From IMG/VR virus record IMGVR_UViG_3300037493_000930, positions 1-24,933 of that record: a DNA stretch of 24,933 bases; one strand, written 5' to 3'. Position 1 is the stretch's first letter, and each line of letters starts with the position of its first letter. The position numbers and the translations under genes are program-made. Positions 14,649 to 21,737 of the stretch are shown here, one piece after another. This DNA comes from a virus. The notes under the pieces are model-generated. The model did not search any database. It was not told the origin of the DNA and saw only the letters and a list, made by a program, of their open reading frames with translations.

Positions 14649-15151
14649 CGATTCGGGAGGCGGTGGAAAGGTCAAGAGGCCACATAGAAAAGTGTGAGCC
14701 TAGTTTCGGCAAGAGAGTGGGGGCTTGGTATAGCGAGTTAATGTCCAAAAAGATTCCAGTTCTGATCTACTGCTCGGTGCGTACTCCCCAAGAGCAAGAG
14801 GAACTATACGCTCAAGGCCGAACCAAGGCAGGGAGGAAGGTCACAAACGCTCGTGGAATACCCCCGCAATCGCTCCATATCGACCAAGGTAAGGGGAGTC
14901 ACGCAATAGACTATGTACCCCTAGCCCGAACCCCTAGTGGCAATCTATTGGCCTCTTGGGACGATGACCAGACCTATTCCATTTGCCAGAAGATTGCGGG
15001 CAAGCACCAGCTACGGCATCTCGACTGGGAACAGCCCCATCTTGAGGACGCAAACATTTCTGGTTGGCGAGAGTTAATCTCGCCACAAAAACAAGAGGTG
15101 AATAATCAGAAAGTTTCTCTAGTCAGTAAGCGTCCGTGGTCTAGCAGATAA
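14645..15151 (+). CDS. Endolysin, L-alanyl-D-glutamate (M15-type) peptidase
   Basis: A 168-residue peptidoglycan-cleaving enzyme of the VanY/M15 type. Visible signatures are YCSVRTPQEQEELYAQGRT (residues 42-60, the usual start of the fold), SLHIDQGKGSHAIDY (76-90) and the end metal motif HLDWEQPHLE (125-134). Zinc would be bound by a His in the second motif (H78 or H86), D89 and H132. The spacing between H78 and D89 is four residues longer than the common SxHxxGxAxD form. Without a signal peptide it needs the holin for release. It ends the lysis cassette, overlapping the lipoprotein gene by ATGA. Confidence 0.78.
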   Translation: MTIREAVERSRGHIEKCEPSFGKRVGAWYSELMSKKIPVLIYCSVRTPQEQEELYAQGRTKAGRKVTNARGIPPQSLHIDQGKGSHAIDYVPLARTPSGNLLASWDDDQTYSICQKIAGKHQLRHLDWEQPHLEDANISGWRELISPQKQEVNNQKVSLVSKRPWSSR

Positions 15152-15155
15152 AAGG

Positions 15156-15518
15156 ATGACATCCGAACAAGGCGTGGAGAAAGCAACTCAAAAACATTTT
15201 ACCAAAAAGCACGAACTCCATTTAACGACTTTGCAAGTTGCGGCGGTTGAGTCGATGGATAAAAAATACAAGCGGGGGGTTGAGGAACACGGCGGGACAA
15301 AACTTTGGGAGATGCCGGCAGTAAAACTGGTTGAGAACGCAATCGAAGAAGCAACCGACCAGCTAACCTATCTGCTCACGCTTCGTTCCCAAATGCACAT
15401 AGTTCTGGAATTAGCTAGGGATGGATGCACAGACGAGACATTGACAAATCCTAGAGCTAGAGAGTGTTGTCACCTTATTTACACAACATTGACTGGTCAA
15501 TCTAAACCTCCTTTATGA
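15156..15518 (+). CDS. MazG-like nucleotide pyrophosphohydrolase-like protein
   Basis: A 120-residue helical protein. The core KYKRGVEEHGGTKLWEMP (residues 38-55) and ENAIEEATDQLTYLLTL (60-76) carry the E..EE..D pattern of a helical metal site like that in all-alpha NTP pyrophosphatases (MazG, DR2231). If active it would cleave NTPs or dNTPs to monophosphate and pyrophosphate; the exact substrate is not visible. It follows the endolysin by four bases and overlaps the phosphoesterase gene by ATGA. Confidence 0.5.
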   Translation: MTSEQGVEKATQKHFTKKHELHLTTLQVAAVESMDKKYKRGVEEHGGTKLWEMPAVKLVENAIEEATDQLTYLLTLRSQMHIVLELARDGCTDETLTNPRARECCHLIYTTLTGQSKPPL

Positions 15519-16255
15519 AGCCCATTAAATTCGTCGCTTGCGGTGACATTCACGGCGACGAACAAGATGCCCCTTCGGTGAAGGCTCTATTGGCCTTTAC
15601 TAAAGAATACCAGCCCGATCTAGTAGTTTGCATTGGCGATCTCTGGGACTTCCGAGCAATCCGAAAAGGGGCAGGGGATGAGGAGCAAGCGTCCAGTTTG
15701 CAGAAGGATTGGGATTGTGGGGAGGAGTTCTTGCGGGAGTTCTTCAAGTTCGGAGATGAGAGAATCTTTTTGAGGGGCAACCACGATGAACGCATATATG
15801 ATATGGCTCGCAACAGCCGAAGCGGAGTGTCTCGTGACTACGCCAACGATGGGATTGAAAATATCGAGCAGATAATGAAGGACACCAAGGCAAGGATGTT
15901 CCCTTATGATTCAGTCGGTGGGATTTACAAGTGTGGCAACCTATCCTTCGTTCACGGGTACGGACACGCTATGCACAGCGGGAAGCAACACGCCGATGCC
16001 TATGGAGATGTTATCTTCGGCCACACCCACGCCATTGATTATTTCCGTAGCGTCTCCATCGACCCCCGCACCGGGTTTAATATAGGTTGTTTATGTAATA
16101 AAACTCCTGAATACAACAGAGGACAGTTGCGTAGGCTTCGATGGCAACACGGCTGGGCTTTTGGTATGATCTACCCCGACAAAACCCACGATGTTTTTCA
16201 AGCAAGACAGAGAGGCAATAAGTTCCATCTCCCAACAAACATAAAATCCTTCTAA
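15515..16255 (+). CDS. Calcineurin-like metallophosphoesterase
   Basis: A 246-residue protein with the complete set of metallophosphoesterase motifs in order: ACGDIHGDE (residues 8-16), CIGDLWDF (39-46), LRGNHDERI (about 86-94), FVHGYGHAMHSG (about 147-158) and FGHTHAID (about 169-176). These bind two metal ions and hydrolyse phosphoester bonds; phage members have been linked to nucleic acid or cyclic nucleotide cleavage. The substrate is not determined. The start is in an ATGA overlap with the previous gene. The eleven bases across its start, ACCTCCTTTATG, resemble the 16S rRNA anti-Shine-Dalgarno tail, probably by chance. Confidence 0.8.
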   Translation: MKPIKFVACGDIHGDEQDAPSVKALLAFTKEYQPDLVVCIGDLWDFRAIRKGAGDEEQASSLQKDWDCGEEFLREFFKFGDERIFLRGNHDERIYDMARNSRSGVSRDYANDGIENIEQIMKDTKARMFPYDSVGGIYKCGNLSFVHGYGHAMHSGKQHADAYGDVIFGHTHAIDYFRSVSIDPRTGFNIGCLCNKTPEYNRGQLRRLRWQHGWAFGMIYPDKTHDVFQARQRGNKFHLPTNIKSF

Positions 16256-16521
16256 TGAAATCCTCAAGAAATCCTTGGCAGAAACTTCTCGAAGAACACA
16301 TCCAAAATAAAGAATGTCCTCCACGACCAGAGGGATTCAAGACGAGGGCAGAGATAATGGAATTGAGTGGGAAAAAATCTAGTTCCATCGACCGCCTGCT
16401 CCGTGAACTCCTAGAAAAAAAGAAATTGGAGGTTACGAAAATTAAGGTTGTGCTTTCAAATAAGAAGGGGCACACATTCTTTAGATGGATAAAAGCCTAC
16501 AAAATGCTCCATCACAAGTAG
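16255..16521 (+). CDS. Winged-helix-like small protein
   Basis: An 88-residue basic protein. The central part FKTRAEIMELSGKKSSSIDR followed by LLRELLEKKKLEVTKIKVV reads as a helix-turn-helix with a recognition helix and a wing strand, as in small DNA-binding proteins. Its TAATG junction overlaps the phosphoesterase stop. It is the last gene before the longest gap in this part of the map, so it might regulate the downstream genes; that is inference. Confidence 0.5.
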   Translation: MKSSRNPWQKLLEEHIQNKECPPRPEGFKTRAEIMELSGKKSSSIDRLLRELLEKKKLEVTKIKVVLSNKKGHTFFRWIKAYKMLHHK

Positions 16522-16605
16522 CGTGTTTATAGAGACTTACAAACAATCGTTAAGATAAGATAAAAAAAGAGTAGACAAGTTGGGGAAGTGTGGTAGGGTT
16601 GGAGT
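16522..16605 (+). promoter_or_regulatory. 84-base intergenic gap, possible promoter region
   Basis: The gap is A-rich and purine-rich on the + strand, with direct repeats TAAGATAAGATAAAAAAA (16551-16568). TTACAA at 16537 with an A-rich block GATAAA at 16559 gives a 16-base spacing, and TAGACA at 16572 with TAGGGT at 16594 another; both are weak sigma-70-like matches. It separates the late/lysis genes from the DNA-metabolism genes, so a promoter here is likely, but its exact place cannot be fixed. No terminator hairpin is seen. Confidence 0.3.
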
Positions 16606-16935
16606 ATGCAAGAAACAACAACACAAACCGAACTCGCAACGGTTCAAGCTGGCGAGACAAAAAAACGAATCACCCTTTCCACCTTTAAGGCTTTCATCAA
16701 AAAGAACTCTGATCGCCTTTATTCTAAAACCACATCTCGCTTCGATGGAATGATTGATTGCGTTTCGGCGGTTAAAGATGAGTTCTCCCCGGTTCAAGCA
16801 GACAAAGTAATACGAGGTGCTATTTGGCTTGTCTTTGGTTCTAGGGATTATTTTCGCCACTTTGAAAATGAATCCTTTGTCGGAATAGAAGTTTCAAATT
16901 GTTGCGGGTGTGGAATCCTAGCGGTGAAAAAATAA
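16606..16935 (+). CDS. Hypothetical phage protein
   Basis: A 109-residue protein first of the DNA-metabolism block. Segments RITLSTFKAFIKKNSDRLY, SRFDGMIDCV and RGAIWLVFGSRDYFRHFEN are typical of a small phage protein seen next to replication genes, whose function is not known to me. Two Cys pairs (NCCGCG) near the C-terminus could bind metal. The start is the first ATG after the 84-base gap, with TTGGAG just before it. Confidence 0.5.
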   Translation: MQETTTQTELATVQAGETKKRITLSTFKAFIKKNSDRLYSKTTSRFDGMIDCVSAVKDEFSPVQADKVIRGAIWLVFGSRDYFRHFENESFVGIEVSNCCGCGILAVKK

Positions 16936-16954
16936 AGAAAGGAAACCAAACCAA

Positions 16955-17041
16955 ATGAATAAAATCCTAGTAGCTTACATCATCGGCCTAATCGTAGGTG
17001 CTGGCGTAACGCTTTGCATAGTTGAACAACTATTAAAATAA
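16955..17041 (+). CDS. Single-span membrane microprotein (28 aa)
   Basis: A 28-residue frame that is nearly all membrane helix (ILVAYIIGLIVGAGVTLCIV) with a Lys near each end. AAAGGAAACC lies before the ATG, a reasonable ribosome site. It fills an otherwise empty 144-base gap. Short membrane peptides in phage early regions are often exclusion or host-takeover factors, but no function can be assigned. Confidence 0.4.
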   Translation: MNKILVAYIIGLIVGAGVTLCIVEQLLK

Positions 17042-17079
17042 GCTTTACACAACCCCACGAAATCCTCTAAAAACAAACA

Positions 17080-17649
17080 ATGACATCCTTACCGCTCCCA
17101 GCAAGGCCAGTAGGTTCAGCCGTACCCGCTAACCACGATGAGTTCTCCGATGGGTTCTCCATTGAGGGAAAGCTCAACGGATGGCGGGGCTGGTTCGACC
17201 AAGAGACCAAGCAGGGTTACAATCGTCACGGCAAGTTCGCATCGAATCACAACCTAATGGCAGATATGATTCTCGGTGCTGGTATCAAATCTCGCTTTGT
17301 AGATTGCGAGATAATGGGGCAACGCACAAAGACTGGCAAAGGCACAATCGTTGTGATGGATGCCTTCGACCCAGCCAACCCCAAGCCCTACGCCGAGAGG
17401 ATGAAAGAGATCGAACACCTCGAAGCCGTGACCTTCGATGTGCCACAGAACAAGCTCTTACGCTTCGTTCGCCTTGCCCACCATAAGATCAATTCGATAT
17501 GGGAGGAAATGAACTTTCAAAACAACAAGGCTGGCGAAGTAATCTGGGAGGGCTTTGTGATGAAGGCTCTGGATGATGGCAAGTATCCCTTCATTACCAA
17601 CCCAAACTACTGCTCCCCATCGTGGCAGAAACAGAGGATTAGGTGGTGA
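17080..17649 (+). CDS. Minimal ATP-dependent DNA ligase-like nucleotidyltransferase
   Basis: A 189-residue protein carrying the adenylation-domain motifs of ATP ligases in order: motif I IEGKLNGWRG (K31 the expected AMP-linked Lys), a RHGK motif (49-52), motif III FVDCEIMG (73-80), motif IV WEGFVMKA (156-163) and a basic motif V-like SWQKQRIRW at the end. The common KxDG is KLNG here, so Asp is replaced by Asn. There is no room for a C-terminal OB domain, making it much smaller than usual phage ligases. It could seal nicks in phage DNA or be a degenerate ligase. GAAATCCT lies 13 bases before its start. Confidence 0.7.
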   Translation: MTSLPLPARPVGSAVPANHDEFSDGFSIEGKLNGWRGWFDQETKQGYNRHGKFASNHNLMADMILGAGIKSRFVDCEIMGQRTKTGKGTIVVMDAFDPANPKPYAERMKEIEHLEAVTFDVPQNKLLRFVRLAHHKINSIWEEMNFQNNKAGEVIWEGFVMKALDDGKYPFITNPNYCSPSWQKQRIRW

Positions 17650-17861
17650 TTATTTTCCTAGTAGCTTTCTTTGGCCTTCTGATTTTGCAAGGGGTTAGGC
17701 TCTTTGCAAAGCACATAGACCAGCAGAACTATGAGCGTAGGCAGTTCTATTTGTATGTGGCCGCCGAGCTAGAAAAGATGGACAAGATCGTGGCCGAGGG
17801 CAACCAGCCCAAGCAACCAGAGCTAGTCGTACCTAGTAAGAACTGGGTGGGGCGTAACTAA
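17643..17861 (+). CDS. Small membrane-anchored protein
   Basis: A 72-residue protein with an N-terminal membrane helix (IIFLVAFFGLLILQGVRLF), then a charged helix (DQQNYERRQFYLYVAAELE) and a polar tail. Two successive GTG codons can start it, at 17643 or 17646; the second forms a GTGA overlap with the ligase-like stop. AGAGGA precedes both. Function unknown; a membrane or envelope role is likely. Confidence 0.5.
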   Translation: MVIIFLVAFFGLLILQGVRLFAKHIDQQNYERRQFYLYVAAELEKMDKIVAEGNQPKQPELVVPSKNWVGRN

Positions 17862-17862
17862 A

Positions 17863-18174
17863 ATGAAACTCACCCCATCGGCCAAGTTTGAGATTCTCTG
17901 GAAGAGCCTTGGGGGTGGGGAACTAAAGAAGGAATACAAGTTTGCAGAGGGTAGAAGGTTTAGGTTTGATTATTATTCTTTTGGAATAGCCATCGAACTT
18001 GAGGGCGGTGTGTGGACAAGTGGGCGACACACAAGGCCAAGTGGGTTCCTTAATGATATGGAAAAATATAACCTTGCCGCTTCGATGGGCATACTAGTTT
18101 TCCGAGTGCCATCTCACGACATCAGCACGAAATGGGTTTCCCCAATAGTTAAAACAATAATGGAAAGATATTAA
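17863..18174 (+). CDS. PD-(D/E)XK nuclease-like protein
   Basis: A 103-residue compact nuclease fold. RFRFDYYSF (D36) and AIELEGGVW (E45, E47) give the D...ExE/K-type metal site, and the following SGRHTRPSGFLNDMEKYNLA with GILVFRV is the typical second half of DUF559/Vsr-like restriction-type nucleases found in phages. It may cut branched or foreign DNA; substrate unknown. It begins one base after the previous stop. Confidence 0.6.
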   Translation: MKLTPSAKFEILWKSLGGGELKKEYKFAEGRRFRFDYYSFGIAIELEGGVWTSGRHTRPSGFLNDMEKYNLAASMGILVFRVPSHDISTKWVSPIVKTIMERY

Positions 18175-18177
18175 ACT

Positions 18178-18393
18178 ATGAGTGAAGGACTTCCCACATT
18201 CTGGTATGAAGAACCAGCGAATAAAAAGCTACCAAATGAAACCACAGATGAATGGGTAGTAAGAGTGTTCGGAGCTTTCCCAGATACCGAGTTCGATCAG
18301 AGGAATGACTTTAGATGTTTGAACTTACCCACAACCGCAAAAGAAAATGCCGAAGGTTTTGGCATATTCGATTACGGACAAGACAAGCAATAA
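18178..18393 (+). CDS. Small acidic hypothetical protein
   Basis: A 71-residue acidic protein (LPTFWYEEPANKKLPNETTD, DEWVVRVFGAFPD) with no recognised family. It starts three bases after the nuclease stop and is followed by a 23-base gap with a strong AAGGAG ribosome site for the next gene. It may accompany the recombination/replication genes. Confidence 0.45.
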   Translation: MSEGLPTFWYEEPANKKLPNETTDEWVVRVFGAFPDTEFDQRNDFRCLNLPTTAKENAEGFGIFDYGQDKQ

Positions 18394-18416
18394 CAACCAA
18401 CAAGGAGAAACAACCA

Positions 18417-19244
18417 ATGAATGAACTAGCAGTAACCAACGGCAACGGAGTCTCAACCCACATTCGCCAAGCGACTGATGTGGCTGGGGCTTGCCGAGCC
18501 ATAGTAAAGGAAACTTGCCAACGCATAGGCCAAAAGGATTATGTCCGGGTCGAAGGCTGGCAAGCAATCGCAGTCGCTCACGGATGCGTAGCAAGTGCAA
18601 GAGATGTCGAGCGTCTCGAAGATGGCTATCGATGCATCGGTGAGGTGAAGCGAATGGATAATGGGCAAGTCATATCGAGTGCCGAGGGCTTCTTGGGTGA
18701 TGACGAGCCGATGTGGGCTAACCGCCCTACCTATGCCAAAAGGGCTATGGTTCAGACGAGAAGTATTAGCAGGGCTTGTCGTTCAGCATTCGCACATATC
18801 GTTGTGCTAATCGATTCCAAGTTGAGCACGACACCGGCAGAGGAGATTCCCATCGGTGGGTTCGAGGACATCAACACGGACAAGTATGAGCAAGCACCAA
18901 AGCCAATAAAGCTAGACACGGTTAAGTCGGATTCGATTAGTAAGGCAGACCTAGCAGACATCACGGCCAAGCTCAACGGAGTTGCGGTCAAGACCAATGG
19001 TGGTGAGCCGAGAGATATGGAACTGAAGTTCGGCAAGCACAAAGGCTCAACTCTACGGCAGATCGCCGCCTTCGGGAACAAGGGCTTGGATTACCTTGAG
19101 TGGTTGTCCAAGCAAGACCTCAAACCCGGAGCAGACGGAAAGCCCTATAAGAACGACATCATTCGCAACGAGATCATAGCGCAGATTCTTGCGGAAGCAG
19201 ACGCAATATCAAAAGGAAATCCCAACGATGAAATCCCATTCTGA
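18417..19244 (+). CDS. Replication/recombination-type protein with SSB-like C-terminal tip
   Basis: A 275-residue protein starting at ATG 18417 with AAGGAG eight bases before. Residues 20-135 form a conserved-looking unit (YVRVEGWQAIAVAHGC, then GEVKRMDNGQVISSAEGF and AMVQTRSISRACRSAFAH) seen in phage proteins of unknown role. Residues 201-231 (LKFGKHKGSTLRQIA, GLDYLEWLSKQ) match the small DUF3820-like domain at exonuclease X C-termini. The final NPNDEIPF resembles the DDDIPF tip that single-strand DNA-binding protein uses to recruit partners. It may bind single-stranded DNA or act in annealing. The next gene starts inside it. Confidence 0.6.
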   Translation: MNELAVTNGNGVSTHIRQATDVAGACRAIVKETCQRIGQKDYVRVEGWQAIAVAHGCVASARDVERLEDGYRCIGEVKRMDNGQVISSAEGFLGDDEPMWANRPTYAKRAMVQTRSISRACRSAFAHIVVLIDSKLSTTPAEEIPIGGFEDINTDKYEQAPKPIKLDTVKSDSISKADLADITAKLNGVAVKTNGGEPRDMELKFGKHKGSTLRQIAAFGNKGLDYLEWLSKQDLKPGADGKPYKNDIIRNEIIAQILAEADAISKGNPNDEIPF

Positions 19245-19404
19245 CCAACTGCAAGACATTATAAATGATGCGATGAGAAAGGCCGCCGCCCTCGAAAGGG
19301 AGCGGTGTGCCGAGCTTGTCCAGAAACTAGCAGACGGAACAGAAGATCAAGTTATCCAAGACATTCTCAACGAGGTTGTCGTAGCCCTGCGGAGGCTCGG
19401 ATGA
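19228..19404 (+). CDS. Small helical protein (58 aa)
   Basis: A 58-residue helical protein (DQLQDIINDAMRKAAALERERCAEL) likely forming a coiled coil. It starts 17 bases before the end of the upstream gene, with AAAAGGAAAT before the ATG, and ends by ATGA overlap with the next gene. Function unknown. Confidence 0.5.
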   Translation: MKSHSDQLQDIINDAMRKAAALERERCAELVQKLADGTEDQVIQDILNEVVVALRRLG

Positions 19405-19619
19405 GCGTTGATGTCGATGTTCCAAGGGTCAAGTGGTCAATGCTTGAATGGAAAACACAAGAGGAGAAACCAAAGAACGATGAAAAAGTGCTTATGGATA
19501 TTGGCGGTGAGGTTTGTGTCGGTCGTTATGTCGATGGCTCGTTTGTGTCTCGAAGCTGGGGGCATTCTGAAAATAATGTTCGGCTTTGGGCAAGCTGGCC
19601 GAAAGCACCCAAATGGTAA
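19401..19619 (+). CDS. DUF551-like protein
   Basis: A 72-residue protein with the DUF551 pattern: a Trp-rich start (WSMLEWKTQEEKPKNDEKVL), a glycine turn and strand (DIGGEVCVGRYVDGSFV) and a closing LWASWPKAPKW. The family is common in phage and has no known function. It starts in an ATGA overlap. Its last bases are also the start of the next gene. Confidence 0.55.
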   Translation: MSVDVDVPRVKWSMLEWKTQEEKPKNDEKVLMDIGGEVCVGRYVDGSFVSRSWGHSENNVRLWASWPKAPKW

Positions 19620-19768
19620 CTTTCCTTTCATCCATAGGGAAAGCTTTGTGGGACTTATTCATCATCGGTTTAGGGTGCTTGAGTCTCTATCTAACCATTC
19701 TGTTTGTGAGCGGCCTATTGTGGGATTTGGGAAAAGACATAATCGAAAGGATTAAGAAAAAGAAATGA
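19613..19768 (+). CDS. Small membrane protein (51 aa)
   Basis: A 51-residue protein with one long hydrophobic segment (LFIIGLGCLSLYLTILFVSGLLW) and a basic C-terminus (IIERIKKKK). The ATG at 19613 forms an ATGGTAA overlap with the previous stop. Function unknown; membrane topology is the only clue. Confidence 0.5.
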   Translation: MVTFLSSIGKALWDLFIIGLGCLSLYLTILFVSGLLWDLGKDIIERIKKKK

Positions 19769-19974
19769 GTGTAAAAAGATTAAAGCTTGTGGACGAGTTC
19801 CACGCAATCGTCTCTAGGCGGTTAAAGGAATTGTTCAAGGACTTTGACCACGCCAAGCGTGAGAACTATAAAGACATTATCAGTCACCTAGATTATAGCC
19901 ATCGTATCACTAAAGAGCTATTAGAACGAGCCAAGAAATACCAGAGGCGGGATATGGAGGACAAAAAGAAATGA
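19765..19974 (+). CDS. Small basic helical protein
   Basis: A 69-residue helical, Lys/Arg-rich protein (RRLKELFKDFDHAKREN, HRITKELLERAKKYQRRD). No family recognised. It starts and ends by ATGA overlaps, so it belongs to the coupled gene string from 19228 to 22462. Confidence 0.5.
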   Translation: MSVKRLKLVDEFHAIVSRRLKELFKDFDHAKRENYKDIISHLDYSHRITKELLERAKKYQRRDMEDKKK

Positions 19975-20348
19975 ACCCGGCACTACAAATTAAAACAAAA
20001 GGGGTAGTCGGCATCTACTTTATTTATGACTTCGATGGTAGATGTTGTTATGTGGGTAAAGCAGATTGCATATTTTCTAGGCTCAAGGCACACTTTCAAA
20101 ACAACTTCCCAATTAAAGAAGTTGCTTGGGCAGACTTCACAAATTCAATTAAGAAGTTGAAACATATTGAGGCCAAGTGGTTTTTAAGATGGAAAGAGAA
20201 TTTGGCAATATACCAGCAGAAACCATATCTAAACAGAACTAACCCCTTTAGTAGCCTTAATAATGTTCATAAGTTTTGGATGGCCGCACCCGACAAAGTT
20301 AAAAAAATGATGGTGGCCTCTCTTCCCTATTTGGCGGTTACAAAGTGA
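19971..20348 (+). CDS. GIY-YIG family nuclease
   Basis: A 125-residue protein with the nuclease fold visible in order: GVVGIYFIYDF (GIY, residues 11-21), CCYVGKA (YVG, 25-31), SRLKAHF with R37 as the catalytic Arg, HIEAKWF with E67 as the metal-binding Glu, and PYLNRTNP with the terminal Asn. It is the catalytic domain alone, without a DNA-binding extension. Free-standing GIY-YIG proteins in phages are often homing-type nucleases; degradation of foreign DNA or a repair role is also possible. Coupled on both sides by overlap. Confidence 0.75.
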   Translation: MNPALQIKTKGVVGIYFIYDFDGRCCYVGKADCIFSRLKAHFQNNFPIKEVAWADFTNSIKKLKHIEAKWFLRWKENLAIYQQKPYLNRTNPFSSLNNVHKFWMAAPDKVKKMMVASLPYLAVTK

Positions 20349-21076
20349 AGTTACCTTGGATTAAATTCTATGTTGCAGATTGGCTTTCCGATGAGGCTCT
20401 ACGATCTTGTTCGGTTGAGGCTAGGGGGCTTTGGGCAGATATGATTTGCTTAATGGCAAAGTCAGATCGACACGGATATTTGCTCATAGGTGGCAAGCCA
20501 GCACGAAGCGAACAGCTTGCAAGAATCTGTGGCCTAACAGCACAACGGACATCGGAGTTGATGGACGAGCTACACGCCTCTGGGGTATTCAGCTTCGAAA
20601 AGGAGACCATCATTTCACGCAGAATGGTGAAGGATGAGCAAATGCGTAAGTCAGACGCTAGTAGGAAGATGCGTATGCGTCACGGCGATGTCCAGAAAAT
20701 GTCCAGCGAATGTCCCACCGAAAGTCCGATGCAGAAGCTAGAAGCTAGAAGCCAGAAGCTAGATAATACAAGGACGCAAGTGCGTCCAGTTCGTGCGGAT
20801 TGGATTGGGTATGCAAAGGAAATTGGCTGGATAGGAACGGATGTGGAAAGTGCTTTTGATTATTACGAATCGAACGGATGGAGGGTAGGAGGCAAAGCCC
20901 CAGTCAAAGATTGGCAAGCGTGTGCCAGAAATTGTCAGCGGAGAAGCAACCAACAACCAACCAAAGGAAACCAACCAATGAAGAAACCAATCAAATCGGG
21001 GTGCGAATCCCCTCCAACCTATAAACTAGCTGGCTTTAGCACTCACGGCGAGTGGGTAGAAGCGGGGTGTCCGTGA
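20345..21076 (+). CDS. Replication-initiator-like protein (DUF1376/DnaD-type)
   Basis: A 243-residue protein beginning WIKFYVADWLSDEALRSCSV and EARGLWADMICLMAKSD, the typical opening of phage DUF1376-like replication proteins. A helix-turn-helix follows (SEQLARICGLTAQRTSELMDEL) with a wing near residues 75-95. A low-complexity linker at about residues 130-138 is encoded by a period-7 DNA repeat. The C-terminal part contains DWIGYAKEIGWIG and a basic tail. It starts by GTGA overlap. It could initiate replication at a site in its own gene, as lambda O does. Confidence 0.6.
   Translation: MKLPWIKFYVADWLSDEALRSCSVEARGLWADMICLMAKSDRHGYLLIGGKPARSEQLARICGLTAQRTSELMDELHASGVFSFEKETIISRRMVKDEQMRKSDASRKMRMRHGDVQKMSSECPTESPMQKLEARSQKLDNTRTQVRPVRADWIGYAKEIGWIGTDVESAFDYYESNGWRVGGKAPVKDWQACARNCQRRSNQQPTKGNQPMKKPIKSGCESPPTYKLAGFSTHGEWVEAGCP
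20733..20763 (+). repeat. Period-7 tandem repeat, possible origin iterons
   Basis: Four copies of AGAAGCT (third copy AGAAGCC) run head to tail from 20733 to 20760 and end with AGA. Seven is not a multiple of three, so the encoded linker (QKLEARSQKLD) is not a simple peptide repeat and selection on DNA is plausible. It lies in the middle of the initiator-like gene, between the helix-turn-helix region and the C-terminal part. Confidence 0.6.
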
Positions 21077-21474
21077 ACTACCCTCAAGATATGGTTTTAG
21101 CGGCCACAATCCACCGGGTGAAGATGTGCGAGGACAAATTAAGGGAGTTTGAGCAAATGGTGACCACACTCACTTCTACAATGGCTCAAAATCGAGCAGA
21201 ATTGGCCTCACAAGGGCTTGAAAAGTTCGTAATAGGGGTAACTACCCCCCTCGACATCCCCAAAGAGCTTATTCCGACCATCGGAAAGGGTGGGGCAAGG
21301 AGAAATCGTGAGTATTCGACTGTCAAGAAGCGATGGACGCTCTGGAAGCACCAGTTAGATAGCGGAATGTCGATGAGCGAGCTTGCTAGAGCTTGGGGAG
21401 TTCATAGAACCACGATTATGTTCGCCAAGAGCCGTAACTTCGTTGTTAGGAAAGCGAAAGGAGGCTCACGATGA
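21073..21474 (+). CDS. Helix-turn-helix protein
   Basis: A 133-residue protein whose start I place at the GTG at 21073, in GTGA overlap with the previous stop; an in-frame GTG at 21052 would also work. The N-terminus is a coiled-coil helix (RVKMCEDKLREFEQM), and the C-terminus has a clear helix-turn-helix (MSMSELARAWGVHRTTIMFA) with a basic end. It could be a regulator or DNA-positioning protein for the neighbouring initiator. It ends by ATGA overlap. Confidence 0.55.
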   Translation: MNYPQDMVLAATIHRVKMCEDKLREFEQMVTTLTSTMAQNRAELASQGLEKFVIGVTTPLDIPKELIPTIGKGGARRNREYSTVKKRWTLWKHQLDSGMSMSELARAWGVHRTTIMFAKSRNFVVRKAKGGSR

Positions 21475-21737
21475 TTGCGATGGTTGAAACAGAGCAGTTC
21501 GAGTTGCCTTTTATGCGAACCACTCACCCACAAAAGACGGAAGGCCACGACCAGAACGCTAGAATCCTAGCCCACTTGCAGGCTGGGCGAACACTCACGG
21601 CTCTGGAAGCGTTGGAATGGTTCAAGTGCTTTAGACTGGCAAGCCGAGTGTGCGACTTGCGGAAGGCTGGGCATCTAGTCGAGAAGCGAACCATCAAGAC
21701 GAACAGTGGAAAGAGCGTGGCGGAGTATTATTTATGA
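21471..21737 (+). CDS. Helix-turn-helix (winged) protein
   Basis: An 88-residue protein. After a short linker it shows the phage winged-helix pattern ILAHLQAGRTLTALEALEWF, LASRVCDLRKAGHLVEKR and a wing strand (KSVAEYYL). Such proteins lie next to replication genes in many phages and may act in DNA binding. It starts and ends by ATGA overlaps, the last of which contains the start of the Mom-like gene. Confidence 0.6.
   Translation: MIAMVETEQFELPFMRTTHPQKTEGHDQNARILAHLQAGRTLTALEALEWFKCFRLASRVCDLRKAGHLVEKRTIKTNSGKSVAEYYL

Noticed and set aside
15506-15517. ACCTCCTTTATG, identical to an anti-Shine-Dalgarno tail, at the phosphoesterase start
   Set aside because: It encodes the last residues of the upstream protein (KPPL) and occurs once, so chance is the simplest explanation.
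20996-21012. GGGG TGCGAAT CCCC resembling a tRNA T-arm
   Set aside because: No matching acceptor stem, anticodon arm or D-arm is found upstream within tRNA length, and the stretch is coding for the end of the initiator-like protein. The loop TGCGAAT also lacks the usual TTC.
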